64,000 nucleotides of DNA from Adenophora triphylla var. japonica (lineage: Eukaryota > Streptophyta > Magnoliopsida > Asterales > Campanulaceae): contig JAFEMH010001489.1 in the NCBI GenBank assembly GCA_022495995.1, positions 402,449 to 466,448 on the forward strand. Direction: 5' to 3'. The number at the start of each line of letters is the position of its first letter. The stretch's first letter is position 1. Under the pieces are notes generated by a model, which saw only the letters and a program-made list of their open reading frames with translations, did not search any database and was not told the DNA's origin. The position numbers and the translations under genes were made by a program. Of the stretch, positions 45,537 through 56,566 are shown piece after piece.

Positions 45537-46283
45537 TGTTGATCAGGAGTTGAATCTTCAACTGCTTCACAGGATACTCCGGCTAATCTCCTTGGGATGG
45601 CTCGCTATGGGACCTACACACACAAGCAACAATGAGCTAAACCGGGGGTGACTCCGATGAAACCCCTCCGGCGTGAGAATCAGTTTTCAGTTCAGATTTA
45701 AGAAGAGTTCTATATTGTAATGGAGAAGAGAGAGTTTTTAGAGAGAGAGAGTAGACTTACATAATAATGCTGAATTTCTCATACTTATACTACCACACAA
45801 TCATGGGCCATACCTACTAGGACACGTGTCAATCATCCATGCTTTGTGTCGGGCCAACTACCCTTAGAGTTAGTAAAAAGTACAATCATTCCCATCATGT
45901 TACACTGTTATACGTTATGGGGGGTGGGTACCACGTGTCAGTATACCCAAAGGTTGTACCATCAGACACTTTTGTCGCTAGGCGACAAACTCTTTATTGC
46001 GACAAAGCATACCCGGTTACTTGTCATAAGTTATCCCCTTTTGCACCTAAAAATATGGGGACGAATTCATATTCTCGCCAGTTACTCTTCTCGCCTTCAT
46101 TCTACTTCCTCTATATGTCGCACATTTGTCGCATGTTACGCTATCTCGATCTTTTGGGCCGACGTATCAATTATCGCTTAATTGTCACTTAATTTCACGT
46201 TTATTACCCATCTTACTCGGCCTATCAGTTTTATCGAACCTTCCTAACTGTTCAGGCCCAACCCATTTATGATAACCATTTCA
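45537..46283 (-). repeat. Gypsy-1 3' LTR (~747 bp, inferred ends)
   Basis: On the minus strand it runs TGAAATGGTTATC to CCTGATCAACA. The start is set by the adjacent polypurine tract and the end by the last TG...CA-consistent position. The other LTR is not in the window, so the left limit is an inference. Confidence 0.6.
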
Positions 46284-46296
46284 GTAGCCCCCAATT
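46284..46296 (-). other. Gypsy-1 polypurine tract
   Basis: On the minus strand AATTGGGGGCTAC directly precedes the LTR start TGAAATGG. AATTGGGGGCTACTG is the usual form of this junction in plant Tat elements (from memory). Confidence 0.65.
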
Positions 46297-46561
46297 TCGA
46301 GACCTGGATCATTCATGTTCCAGGCGAGAAATTTCAGTTTCTCGCAACTTCCCGCCTGAAATAGACCCTGCTTACGGAATACCTAAGAAATTGACACCTA
46401 TAGGCCACGTGTCATCTTCGACACAACTTACCCGTCATACTACTGATGAGACAGTTGAAAAGACCTTTCGAATTTTGAAATCATTAAATGGGAGGGAATT
46501 TCAAAATTTTGGGGATAATTAATTTGTACTACCCTCAATGAGCCGGTTCATATTCTGTTGA

Positions 46562-46569
46562 TATAAATA
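46562..46569 (+). promoter_or_regulatory. TATA box of the gypsy-1 antisense gene
   Basis: TATAAATA on the plus strand is followed by a pyrimidine-rich leader (CCACCTCCCTCC, CTTTTTTCGTCCC) and then by the antisense coding region about 180 bp downstream. It is oriented against gypsy-1 and lies just inside its 3' LTR. Confidence 0.6.
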
Positions 46570-46739
46570 ACCACCTCCCTCCTACCCTTACCTTTTTTCG
46601 TCCCTTCATCTGAAAACCTTTCTAGGCGATTTCCGCGAACTCTGGTACCCTTTTCCTAGCGAACCCATCCTCCTTCTTCCTTAACCCTTCTTTCCTCTTA
46701 GTGACTAAATCCTTACTTCCTTCTGAAATTCCTCCATAA

Positions 46740-49700
46740 ATGCTCACTCCTCATTTCGATTCATCTGTCACATCACCCTGGAAAATCACTTCTTTGGTCG
46801 GACCTTGAATATTCCGGCGAACTTACAGTCGGTCTTTGACTTCATCAACGATCCTTCCTATTTTCCAGGTAATCTCTTTGATTTTCAATTTCCTTTGTTT
46901 TTCTCAAGTTTTTATTCGCTATCATGGCTAGGTTTAAGAACTGTCTTAGAAAAATTAGGTATGGTCAATGTCAGAAAACCGGGGCATTTATTATTTGACT
47001 AGGGGCATCTGGGCGAGAATCCCACGAGACGATTTAGTGAACTGTCTAAGAGTCAATAGAGTGGATCCCGCCATAATTGACGCCATAGAAATTAGGGGTA
47101 AATGTTTCCTTCACTTTTCAGCCCCCATGTCAAAAACGTTTTTCTCTCCCCGCGAACTTTGCGAGCACCTTTGTCGCTTCTATGGCCCTCCTACCTATTC
47201 TGATAGTTCAGACACTGATTTTCTCGCTGCGAGATCTTTAGCTAATAGATCCCTGTATAAACAAATTGTCTCTTCTTCTGATTCAGGCGAGATGTCTAAC
47301 TTTGGAGCACACAGCGCCTCAACCTCTGTTTGGCGGACAATCCAATTTACCCACTAATCCTTCTACTTCTAATGTGGCGGGAAGAGACCCTCCGACAAAT
47401 TCCCACATCACCCCCTTTCATACCAAATACCACATAGATCACTTAAACTACCATATTGCTAACTATGATGGTGACATGTCGCTACTCTCCATCCGTCAGC
47501 GACAAGACGGAATAGTGGTCTTCCCGTCACAACTAGAAGCGGGCCTTAGGATCCCTGTTGACCCCTTCATCTCTTTGGTCCTTTTCAAAGCTCATGCGGC
47601 TATAGCTGAGCTCCACCCCAATGCCATAAGGGTTTTGACTTGCTTTATAGTCGTTTGTCGCGCACTTAGGCGGGAACCCACAACTCATCTTCTCATGGAC
47701 ATGTTTACGGGTTACGCACAAAAAGACAAACAAACAAATGAACTCCGTATGTCTCTAAAATTCAAAAAACCCAAAATCCTAACCCCTCTTCCCTCCAAAG
47801 TCCATAATTGGCAGAACAACCCGCTATTCATCATTTCTCGCGTAGAATTTGGACACTCCCTCTTGATCTTGAGGGGATTCATCCTAAAGTTGACAAGAAA
47901 TGGTCCTTGGATGAGGATGAAAAAAGTTACAAAGATTGACGGTCAAGCTTCTTGCGACAACAATCCCGCCGATCCTTCGATTCCTCGCTTCTCGTGGCGG
48001 CAGATTTTAGGCGACGATGCACCGCCGAGCTAAGTAGGACTTTCTTACAACTTCCCGCCATTGCCTCCTAGAGTGCCTGTTGAACATACTTTGCCTTGGC
48101 CGGGATGGGAACTTCACTCGGGAGCTAAATTTAGCTCCGAATGCACTGTATGCGGGAACGGCCAGAATGTTTGCCACGCGATGCGAGAAGTTTTACGTAT
48201 GGTCTTTTCCACTTGTTGTTCTTTTTCACTTATGACTTTCTTTAATATCGCAAATTTCTTGATATACTTTTCTTCTCAGTTCATCGCAGCATGAGTATGA
48301 ACCAGAAGCGATTGGCCCAGGGTACTTCAGAACAGCAGGCTAAACGTTTGGCTGCGGCCAGGAATGCTAGCCTTAAAGCTCAACCTTCTGACCTGGTCAT
48401 TCCCATTGCGACATCGGGATTGGATGAGCGGGTTATTCCCGAAAATCCTCGCAGGAAAGCTCCCTCTACCACTTCCCGTCAACCTAAGCGACAACGACTC
48501 TCCACCTCCATTCAAGCTCAAACAAACCCTTCTGAACCTCTGGTTTTGGAGGATGAAGAAGAAGAAGAAAACCAAGAAGAAGAAGAAGAGCCTCAAGACG
48601 AGGTTGATATGGATGCTCATCATGAAGATCAAGGAGTTAATGCTGAAGAGGTTCATAAAGAAAACCCGGCAGCAGATGATATCTCGCTCTCCCCCCATGC
48701 TAACGTAACTGGTCCGTCCGCTGGCCAAGCCGCTTCTCCCAATCCTCCTTCCTCCTCTCGCCATCATTCCCGCCGCCGACCAAGTTGGATGGCCGAAGGA
48801 TTCCAAATTCCTGAGGACGAGGAAGGAATGGTGGCTCTGTGCCGGGAAGCCAATGAAATACCCAAACTTAAAGGGTTGATCACAGAGCGGTTGGACACGG
48901 TTCCCTGCCTGCTAGGCTCTACCTCCCTTAAGCGAGCAAGCGATGCCGACCAGGTCGCCTACGTCGAGGGAGAGCACCCCGCCCATTCTGCTTACCACGC
49001 TGGAATCCAGCTTTCCCTTGTAAGATCCTTTTACCCGCTCTTCTTAACATTAAAAAAATTTTTTTTAGTTAATTTTTAAAGCCTTATCTTTCTTTGTCAC
49101 ATTGTACTTTTCAGGCTAGCAGCACTGTTTTGGGCCTAAGCAACAAATGCATCAAACTGGAGGGGGAGCTCACTGAATCCGAACGTGAGCGGAATCTCTA
49201 CCGGCGTAGGGTTACAAGGCGGGATGCCACTATCAAAGAACTTTAAGATTTACAAACCAAGGCCAAGGCCGACCAGGAGGCGGGAAAAACTCAGTTGAAA
49301 GAGCTTGAGAAGAAAAATAAAGATGCGGAGGACAAACTTGCCCGCCTGATTGCGGAGAATGAGAAAAACAAAGTTGATGCTACCAAGCTTGCTGAACTTG
49401 ACGCCGAAAATAAGCGGCTTAGGGATGAGGACTTTGTCAAGGCTAACCAAATTACCAAACTCAGAGAGGATCTCAAGCTGGCTAAGTCTAAAGTGGCCCG
49501 ATGAAATGGACGCATTTGATAATGCGATCCTTCATACTCTCAGGACTATTGCCGCGGAAGCTGATCCCGCCATTCCTCCCGTCAGGCTAGCAAAATGGGG
49601 CTCAGAAACTATCTTTAGTGACTTAAGTCACTCAGGACATCCCCTCGTGCCTTACAGCGATGAAGAACTAGCTCAATTGGCGGCGGAGGATGCGGTACTT

Positions 49701-49784
49701 GGCAAACCGGTATGGCCCGTTCCCGCCATTAGTGCCAACAATATTGTTCCCACAGTGAAGTTTGTCTCAGAAAAAGAAAGATGA
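46740..49784 (+). pseudogene. Antisense additional gene of gypsy-1 (gypsy-type 'transposase' domain, coiled coil)
   Basis: This plus-strand multi-exon reading lies within the minus-strand element. Parts: INDPSYFP (46850); RGIWARIPRDDLVNCLRVNR (47003 on); a conserved block VFPSQLEAGLRIPVDPFISL through NAIRVLTCFIVVCRAL (47520-47670), which I assign to the 'putative gypsy-type transposase' domain (PF04195) found in aORFs of Tat elements. A basic/acidic low-complexity segment (48291-48990) follows, then a splice (donor 49020, acceptor about 49115) and a long coiled coil (49295-49504). A C-terminal block starts EMDAFDNAILHTLRTIAAEA (49505-49784). It is damaged by TAA at 49244-49246 in the coiled coil and a one-base frameshift near 49502. 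The start codon is uncertain. Its role is unknown even in better copies. Confidence 0.75.
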
Positions 49785-50254
49785 CCTCAATGCCGCATAC
49801 AATGCCCAGTGATTTTGTTTTTGTAATTTATGGTTGTCGCCAAACTTTTCCATTTGCTCTTGGTTTGTAACAAACAATATTTTAATTTCCGTCTTTTACT
49901 TCTCGCAACTTTTATCCGGATGATTGGCCTTTATGCTACAACAACTTGTATTTATCTAATTGTCGCACTTTTGCACCTTTTTTCCTTATGCTCTGTTCCT
50001 TATGCCTTGTCTCCAAACTTTACTTGTTTATCATCAACACTTTTATGTCGCGTATCTTTCTTTTGATTCATAAATATTTTGCTTCGATAGTTCATCGAAG
50101 ATTGTACTCTCCATCTTATCTCTATATACATACTACTCCCTTCAAAAAAGTGAGGCTCGTCTTTAGGCAAGCTCACTCCCCAGCACATATTCTCGCCCAC
50201 TGTTTGATGCGACAATTTCGACGTATCCATTTGGAATCAAATCCCTAATTAATA

Positions 50255-50815
50255 TACCGCATCCGTTTTGGGCGACTTGATCTCTAACCAAGACACCGCA
50301 TCCACTTGGTGCCTTGATCTCTAATCACAACACCACATCCCTTTTTGGGCGACTTGGTCTCTAACCAAGCCGCCACATCCACTTGGTGCCTTGATCTCTA
50401 ATCAAAACACCACATCCCTTTTTGGGCGACTTGGTCTCTAACCAAGCCGCCACATCCACTTGGTGCCTTGATCTCTAATCAAAACACCACATCCCTTTTT
50501 GGGCGACTTGGTCTCTAACCAAACCACCACATCCCTTTTGGGTGACTTGGTCTCTAACCAAGCCACCACATCCCTTTTGGGTGACTTGGTCTCTAACCAA
50601 GCCACCACATCCCTTTTGGGTGACTTGGTCTCTAACCAAGCCACCACATCCCTTTTGGGTGACTTGGTCTCTAACCAAGCCACCACATCCCTTTAGGGCG
50701 ACTTGGTCTCTAACCAAGCCGCCACATCCCTTTTGGGTGACTTGGTCTCTAACCAAGCCACCACATCCCTTTAGGGCGACTTGGTCTCTAACCAAGCCGC
50801 CACATCCCTTTTGTC
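50255..50815. repeat. 39-bp minisatellite with CTTGGTCTCTAACCAAG hairpins
   Basis: About 14 units contain GACTTGGTCTCTAACCAAG and CCACATCCCTTTTGGGTGA. The right half (50500-50815) is a plain 39-bp array. The left half alternates two variants to give a period of about 79-80 bp (ATCCACTTGGTGCCTTGATC). Since 39 is 13 codons, several frames on both strands stay open through the array. These are not genes. It lies between the integrase end and the antisense gene of gypsy-1. Confidence 0.95.
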
Positions 50816-51196
50816 AAGTGTTGATGATGATTGCTTCTCACATTTCTTAGCGCGCTTCTACTGTCGCCTCCTTTATCCAAGCTCTTTATCCTTTATTAAA
50901 ACGGCTTCCTTGACCACCGTCGTTCTTCTAATCTCGCTGTTCCAATAACTGTTTCATAAAACACAACACTTGTCAAATTTTAATGAAAATGGTGATCACA
51001 AAACAGTATGTCGCTGAATAATTCCTTCCTTCTTCCATCACGTTAACAAGTTACATCATGCTAGATTGGCAAATTCTACACAACTTTCCCGTCAATGCGA
51101 TGTACACAAAAACACATGACCCCAGAAAAAAGTTACGTAGCTTTTGTCATCTAGAACCAAAATCAAAAGATGCAACTACAAAAGGTTACTACAACT

Positions 51197-54091
51197 TCAT
51201 TGATAAAAACGCTTCAAATGATCAACACTCCAGGCATTCTTCAACTCTTCACCATCTTGCTTTCTCAGCCGATAGGTCCCTTCTCGAACAATTTGAGATA
51301 CCTGAAACGGCCCTTCCCATTTTTCATTCAACTTGGTGAAGCCTGGTTTGGGTCCTGTGGCCTCTGCACTCCTTAATACCCAATCGCCCACGTTGAAAGA
51401 TCTCTTGTTAACCCGCCTGTCATGCTGAGCCTTCATCTTCTGCTTATAATTTACCATCTTCATTCTCGCTTGCAGCCTCCTTTCATCAACCAAATCCAGG
51501 TCGTTACATCGCCTCTGACCATTTCTCGCCTCATCATAATAAGTCACTCTATAAGTCGGCAAGGCCATCTCGGCCGGTGCCATGGCTTCAGACCCATAAG
51601 TCAAAGCGAATGCTGTTTCACCGGTTGAACCCTTTATTGTGGTCCTTACATACCATAATGCAGTAGACAATTCTTCTAACCATGCTCCGCCCCTTCCTTC
51701 CAAATTCTTGCGTAAAGCGGCAATAATTTGCTTATTTGCCGCCTCCGCTTGACCATTGCACTGCGGCCTGTATACCGCCGACATCCAATGCTTCACATTC
51801 ATCCTTTGACATTCCGCGGCAAATTTCTTACCAAACTGTGTTCCATGATCAGAGATAATGGCCCTGGGTAACCCATATCTGCACCAAATGTTTTCTTGAA
51901 CGAACTTAATCACATTATCCTCGCTTATCGTTGCCAAGGCTTTCGCTTCAGTCCACTTCGTAAAATAATCTACTGCAACGACTACATGCTGGCATCCTCC
52001 CTTGGCCTTTGGAAATGGCCCAATCAAATCTATGCCCCACATATCAAAAGGCCACGTCGCAACAATAGGCGTCTGCTCAGTGGCGGGTTGCCGCGGAATA
52101 TTCCCAAACCTTTGACACTTCTCGCATTTCCGCACATACTCTTCAGCATCCTTTCTCAAGCTTGGCCAATAATAGCCATGAAACAGCACCTTCTCCGCTA
52201 ATGACCTCGCCCCTGGATGCCCACCACAAACACCCTCATGGATTTCAAACAAAACCTTAGCCACCATTCCTGGCTCTATGCATCTCATCAACGGCTTTGA
52301 AAAAGATCTTCTATATAGGATTCCATCTTGCACAGTAAATCGAGGAGAAGTCACCTTTACCAACTTAGCCCTTTCTTCATCAGACGGCAATTCACCCTTC
52401 TCTAAAAAATCCTTCATGTCAGTAACCCAACTTGCTTCTGCCTCCCCAATCTCCATCACCATGGGTCTATCAATTGCCGGCTTGTCCACATTCTCCACCA
52501 AAGGATCCCCAGCTGCTTCACTTTCGCCCATTCCCGCCGACCTACTCAGTGCATCCGCCTTTGAATTCTCTTCTCGTCCAATTTGTACCAACTCCCAGAA
52601 CTCGAAATGACTCAAGATACTTCTCACCAAATTACAATACCTTATTAAAAATGAATTCACCGTGCCATATTCGCCTTTCACTTGCTTAACAATCAACTGA
52701 GAATCAGAATGAATCACTATCCTTTTTACTCCGATATCCCGCACAAACTCAATTCCCGACACCAATGCTTCGTACTCCGCCTGATTATTAGACACTGGGA
52801 ACTTGAACCTAAATGCTTTCCTATACTCACATTCCGCATCTGGGGATATCAAAACCATTCCCGCTCCTCCTCTGTCCTTTGCTGACGAACCATCTACATG
52901 TAGGATCCAACAATCCTCCGGCCTCTTCTTTTCTTCAATCAAATTTGGCTCAGCCCGCTTTGCCATCTTCTTTTTCTCGCGTTCCTCAACTACATCGGCC
53001 TGGGACTTGGTAAATGAGGTTTCAACTATAAAGTCCGCCAACGCTTGCGCCTTAATAGCTCGACGAGATTCATATCTGATGTCGAATTCCGTCAACTCAA
53101 TTGACCACTTCAAAAGCCTTCCCGCAGAATCTGGTTGCTGCAGAATCTTTCTTAAGGGCGCGTCTGTCAACACCACAATAGTATGAGCGACAAAATAGGC
53201 CCTCAACTTCCTTGCCGCCACCACCAACGCATAAGCCAACTTCTCGGCATTAAAATACCTCGACTCAACCTCACTTAATGCTTTGGAAACATAGTATACA
53301 GGCCTTTGAATTCCTCCGTCTTCCCTCACCAACACTGCCGCGACCGCATAGTCAGAAGCTGCCAAATAAACAAACAATTCCTCCCCCTCCACAGGGCTGC
53401 TCAACAATGGTGGCTTCCCCAAGTAAGCTTTCATTTCTTCAAAAGCTGCTCCGCATTCCTCGCTCCATTCAAATTTCTTTCCGCCCTTCAAAACTTTGAA
53501 GAACGGCAAACATCTCTCCGCCGACTTCGAAATAAATCTTCCCAGGGCAATGATCCTCCCATTTAGTCGCTGAATCTCGCGAATAGACTTAGGTGGCAAC
53601 ATGTCTAATAACGCCTGAATTTTTTCTGGGTTGGCCTCAATCCCGCGCCTGTTTACCAAGAATCCCAGAAATTTTCCCGCCGTAACACCAAACGTGCACT
53701 TACTAGGGTTCAACTTCATCGAATTCCTTCTCAAGTTCTCAAAAGTCTCAGCAAGATCCAACAAGTGGTTTTTCTCTCTGGTCTTGATCACCATGTCGTC
53801 AATGTACACTTCTATATTCCGCCCAATCTGAGACTTGAACACCTCGTTCACCATCCTTTGATATGTTGCCCCCGCATTCTTCAAGCCGAATGGCATCATC
53901 TTATAACAAAAATTTCCCTTTGGAGTCCTAAACGCTGTTTTCGCTTTATCTTCTTCCGCCATCTTAATCTGGTGATATCCTGAGTAAGCATCAATAAAAC
54001 TAAACACCCTGTGACCTGCAATGGAATCTACCAACTTATCAATCTTGGGTAAAGGATAGCAATCCTTGGTGTAAGTACCCAAATCTGGCTC
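51197..54091 (-). CDS. Gypsy-1 Pol: RT, two RNase H domains, integrase (5'-truncated, open)
   Basis: One open frame continues to the stop at 51197. Order, counting residues from the in-frame Met at 54118 (its first 8-9 residues are antisense LTR of gypsy-2): RT with FSFIDAYSGYHQ (about 39) and active site YIDDM (105). The first RNase H has YLAASDYAVAAVL where a DAS motif is usual. An archaeal-type RNase H follows, starting ILHVDGSSAKDRGGAG (about 415). The integrase has an HHCC finger (HEGVCGGH, CEKCQRFG) and DDE core motifs WGIDLIGPF, IISDHGTQF and NGQAEAANK. A KLNEKWEGPF module and DHLKRFYQ end it. The RT N-terminal half, protease and gag are missing. No internal stop or frameshift is visible in more than 960 codons. 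Confidence 0.9.
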   Translation of the reverse strand, partial: EPDLGTYTKDCYPLPKIDKLVDSIAGHRVFSFIDAYSGYHQIKMAEEDKAKTAFRTPKGNFCYKMMPFGLKNAGATYQRMVNEVFKSQIGRNIEVYIDDMVIKTREKNHLLDLAETFENLRRNSMKLNPSKCTFGVTAGKFLGFLVNRRGIEANPEKIQALLDMLPPKSIREIQRLNGRIIALGRFISKSAERCLPFFKVLKGGKKFEWSEECGAAFEEMKAYLGKPPLLSSPVEGEELFVYLAASDYAVAAVLVREDGGIQRPVYYVSKALSEVESRYFNAEKLAYALVVAARKLRAYFVAHTIVVLTDAPLRKILQQPDSAGRLLKWSIELTEFDIRYESRRAIKAQALADFIVETSFTKSQADVVEEREKKKMAKRAEPNLIEEKKRPEDCWILHVDGSSAKDRGGAGMVLISPDAECEYRKAFRFKFPVSNNQAEYEALVSGIEFVRDIGVKRIVIHSDSQLIVKQVKGEYGTVNSFLIRYCNLVRSILSHFEFWELVQIGREENSKADALSRSAGMGESEAAGDPLVENVDKPAIDRPMVMEIGEAEASWVTDMKDFLEKGELPSDEERAKLVKVTSPRFTVQDGILYRRSFSKPLMRCIEPGMVAKVLFEIHEGVCGGHPGARSLAEKVLFHGYYWPSLRKDAEEYVRKCEKCQRFGNIPRQPATEQTPIVATWPFDMWGIDLIGPFPKAKGGCQHVVVAVDYFTKWTEAKALATISEDNVIKFVQENIWCRYGLPRAIISDHGTQFGKKFAAECQRMNVKHWMSAVYRPQCNGQAEAANKQIIAALRKNLEGRGGAWLEELSTALWYVRTTIKGSTGETAFALTYGSEAMAPAEMALPTYRVTYYDEARNGQRRCNDLDLVDERRLQARMKMVNYKQKMKAQHDRRVNKRSFNVGDWVLRSAEATGPKPGFTKLNEKWEGPFQVSQIVREGTYRLRKQDGEELKNAWSVDHLKRFYQ

Positions 54092-55664
54092 ATGCCTTCC
54101 GGTCAATTTTCCCGACATTTCGGTAAGTTTCCCGGTAATTCCCCGGACCTTCCTAGTGTTCCGGAAATGTCCCAGAGCAGTCCCAAATTAAAATAAGGGC
54201 TGTAGGGAGCCTTCCTAATTAAGAAAACACGTTTTTCTTAATTAGGGAGAAGGTTCTAGAATAATGCCACCTTGCATGGTTCTAGAATGCTGAGTCATTA
54301 TGGATAAGACCGCACGGCCTCATTTGCGAAGGGCCTGCAGCCGCACGGCTTCATTAGCCTTATCCAGACTGCCTATAAATAGAGCCCTCCTCTACCCATT
54401 TCAACACACACAATATATGAGAAAAATACTCAATACACTCTGAAATACGTGAAGAAACTGCTGGGAATTCAAGAAGAAGAAGAAGGAAGGCCAAGAAGCT
54501 ACATCCCTCCTCCTTGAAGACTCAAGACGAATCTCTCCTCCTAGCTCCGTCCCGAGAAGCAAAGGAAGTCATTGGTAACCTCGCACGCCCTAACCTTGCA
54601 TTTTAATTGATATACTTGCTCATTGCATTCATATATCTTGCTTGGGACTTGGTAGCTTAAAGATCACATCTTTATCATCCCCTTCCCCTTTTTTGCATGC
54701 ATTAAGACCTCATTTGTCATAAAAATGTAGTCTTTTTCATAAAGGTGCATCCTTTGCACCTAAAATCCCTATTTTCCAATAAAAATGTTATCTTTATGCA
54801 TCATTTGCATATAAAGATCAAATCTTTTTCAATAAAAATGCATCCTTTGCATCAAAACCCCCTTTTCTAATGCATCATTTGCATAAAAATGCTATCTTTA
54901 TGCATCATTTGCATAAAGATCATTTCTTTCAATCAAAAAGCATCATTTGCTATAACCAAAATGTCATCTTTTCATTAAAGAGTCATTTTTATCATGCATT
55001 TCCCCTAACCTTGGAACGGACCGGTGTAAAAGTTCTCATCTTTGCATCGTTCCTTCCATTAAAGGTTCATGATTTCTTTAGGAAAAGGATAACCTTGAAC
55101 CCTATATCTCCAATTATCGCTTAAGAATGAGTATGAAACCTCTATACGAGCTCGACCGTCTTAAAGCGTAGGATTGATGGGCTAAGGACATTCCTTCCTA
55201 AAGAACCTCATCTTTGACCCAAAAGAGAGTCATTCTCTCGATCACGCAAGTCCCGAGGGTCCCGAGGTTTAAAATGCGATGATCATAAGTCATAAGATGA
55301 GGACGGGATCATAATCCCAAATACATAAATTCCAAGGAATCCCGAGCGACAACCAACAAATGGTTTGTACGTCCGGAAGATAACTTGGGACATTCCCCCC
55401 CTTATTTTCAAACACATGCACACAAAGAAAGCACGCAAGCAAACACGATTAATGAAATCTCGGGAGACTTGCTCCGGCAAGGCACTTTGGGTGAACGCCA
55501 AACGTTCTTCCCAAGGGGTAACTTAACCTCCGAACCCATAAAACCTTTTTTTCAAAGTTTTGAGGTAATCAAAATGGCGTGGCGACTCCGTTTTTCAAAT
55601 AACTCGGATGTCTTCAAACTCGCGTGAATTCCAATAAACAAAAATTTTGGGGCACACATTCACA
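54092..55664 (+). repeat. Gypsy-2 5' LTR (~1.57 kb)
   Basis: The left end TGCCTTCCGGTC is where the gypsy-1 RT reading loses family similarity. The right end ACATTCACA lies 3 bp before the primer-binding site. It contains a TATA box and, at 54720-54960, degenerate repeats of ATGCATCATTTGCATAAA. The left end is inferred, since the second LTR lies outside the window. Confidence 0.65.
54374..54381 (+). promoter_or_regulatory. Gypsy-2 LTR TATA box
   Basis: TATAAATA follows a U3-like segment and precedes a leader with CATTTCAACACACACAAT. Position and sequence fit the LTR promoter. Confidence 0.65.
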
Positions 55665-55667
55665 GTT

Positions 55668-55685
55668 TGGCGACTCCGCTGGGGA
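55668..55685 (+). other. Gypsy-2 primer-binding site (tRNA-Arg-like)
   Basis: TGGCGACTCCGCTGGGGA lies 3 bp after the LTR end. From memory this matches the primer-binding site of plant Ogre-type elements, said to be complementary to a tRNA-Arg. A partial second match GTGGCGACTCCG occurs upstream in the LTR near 55580. Confidence 0.8.
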
Positions 55686-56566
55686 AACCCCAAAGGAGAA
55701 AAGCTTTATTTTCAAAACAAAAAAAGTCGATACTTGGTATATAGGTGGACCCCACTTACCCTTCCTGTATCGCTCCCTAACCCGGGGCTTGGGATAACAA
55801 GGTGGTTTAACAATCCCACGTACCAGTATCCCTTTTTCGAAAAAAATAATTTTGAAACAAAAAAATAGAAGAAAGCTTTTCCCTTTGAGCGGGTTAGACT
55901 CCCATCGCCGATTTCATTAATCGTGCTTGCTTTCTTTACCATGCATTGCATCATTTGCATCTTGGAATCTGTGCATACTTTGAACGGGAAACAACCCGAA
56001 AAATAGCAAAAGGAGTGGAACCTGGAAAATTGATCCATGCAGTCGTACGGCTAATCCTCATAGGATTCTGACCATACGACCTCAGTGGCAATTCCACCAG
56101 AAAATCATGGTTAATCGGCAGCCCTAGCAGCTTGGGGCTACTCGGCTCCATGACTCGACTGGGGCTCCTTAAAATTTACGTGCTTATGTGTTGCATTTTC
56201 CCCGTCCCGAAAATCATTCCTTTAAAACACATTTATGAAAATCTCTGTTTTAACTCAAAAAGGAACATTTTTAGGAGACCGCACACTACGCGCACCTGAT
56301 ATATCCTGTACACTTTTGCACGCACGTCCTTCAAACCCGAGGGTGGTTCCAGCTGCAGTCACGGACAGCCTTACGATGCTCCCGGGCGCGCACGGAATCA
56401 TCCCAACCTCCCCATGGCAACCAGTGTCGACCAATGCACACCCGTGTCACACGTTTCAAAAATCCGTGACTTTTGGTTGGTTTTTGGTCTAGTCCGTGTC
56501 ATATAGCCCAGCTTGCATACCCACGTAAAGGTCAAGCCTTAGCTCATAATCGGAAACCAAGATTTT

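Larger units (their letters stand above)
45537..54091 (-). mobile_element. Gypsy-1: Tat-lineage Ty3/gypsy element, minus strand, 5' part cut off
   Basis: From right to left on the minus strand: RT, RNase H, archaeal-type RNase H and integrase (54091-51197), a minisatellite (50815-50255), an antisense gene (49784-about 46740, plus strand), the polypurine tract and the 3' LTR (46283-45537). The second RNase H and an antisense extra gene between pol and the 3' LTR are marks of the plant Tat lineage (Retand/Cinful/Grande-like). Gag, protease and the 5' LTR must lie beyond the inserted gypsy-2, right of the window. Confidence 0.85.

Noticed and set aside
45839..46192. Two overlapping frames of 111-117 codons in the gypsy-1 LTR
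   Set aside because: They overlap each other in different frames within an LTR and have no recognisable domain.
50240..50815. CRISPR-like regular repeats
   Set aside because: The units are contiguous without unique spacers, in a plant retrotransposon.
50438..50850. Open frames with repeated peptides (AWLETKSPKRDV, RDQVTQKGCGGL) on both strands
   Set aside because: They follow from the 39-bp (13-codon) minisatellite; all units are the same sequence in different frames, with no start context or homology.
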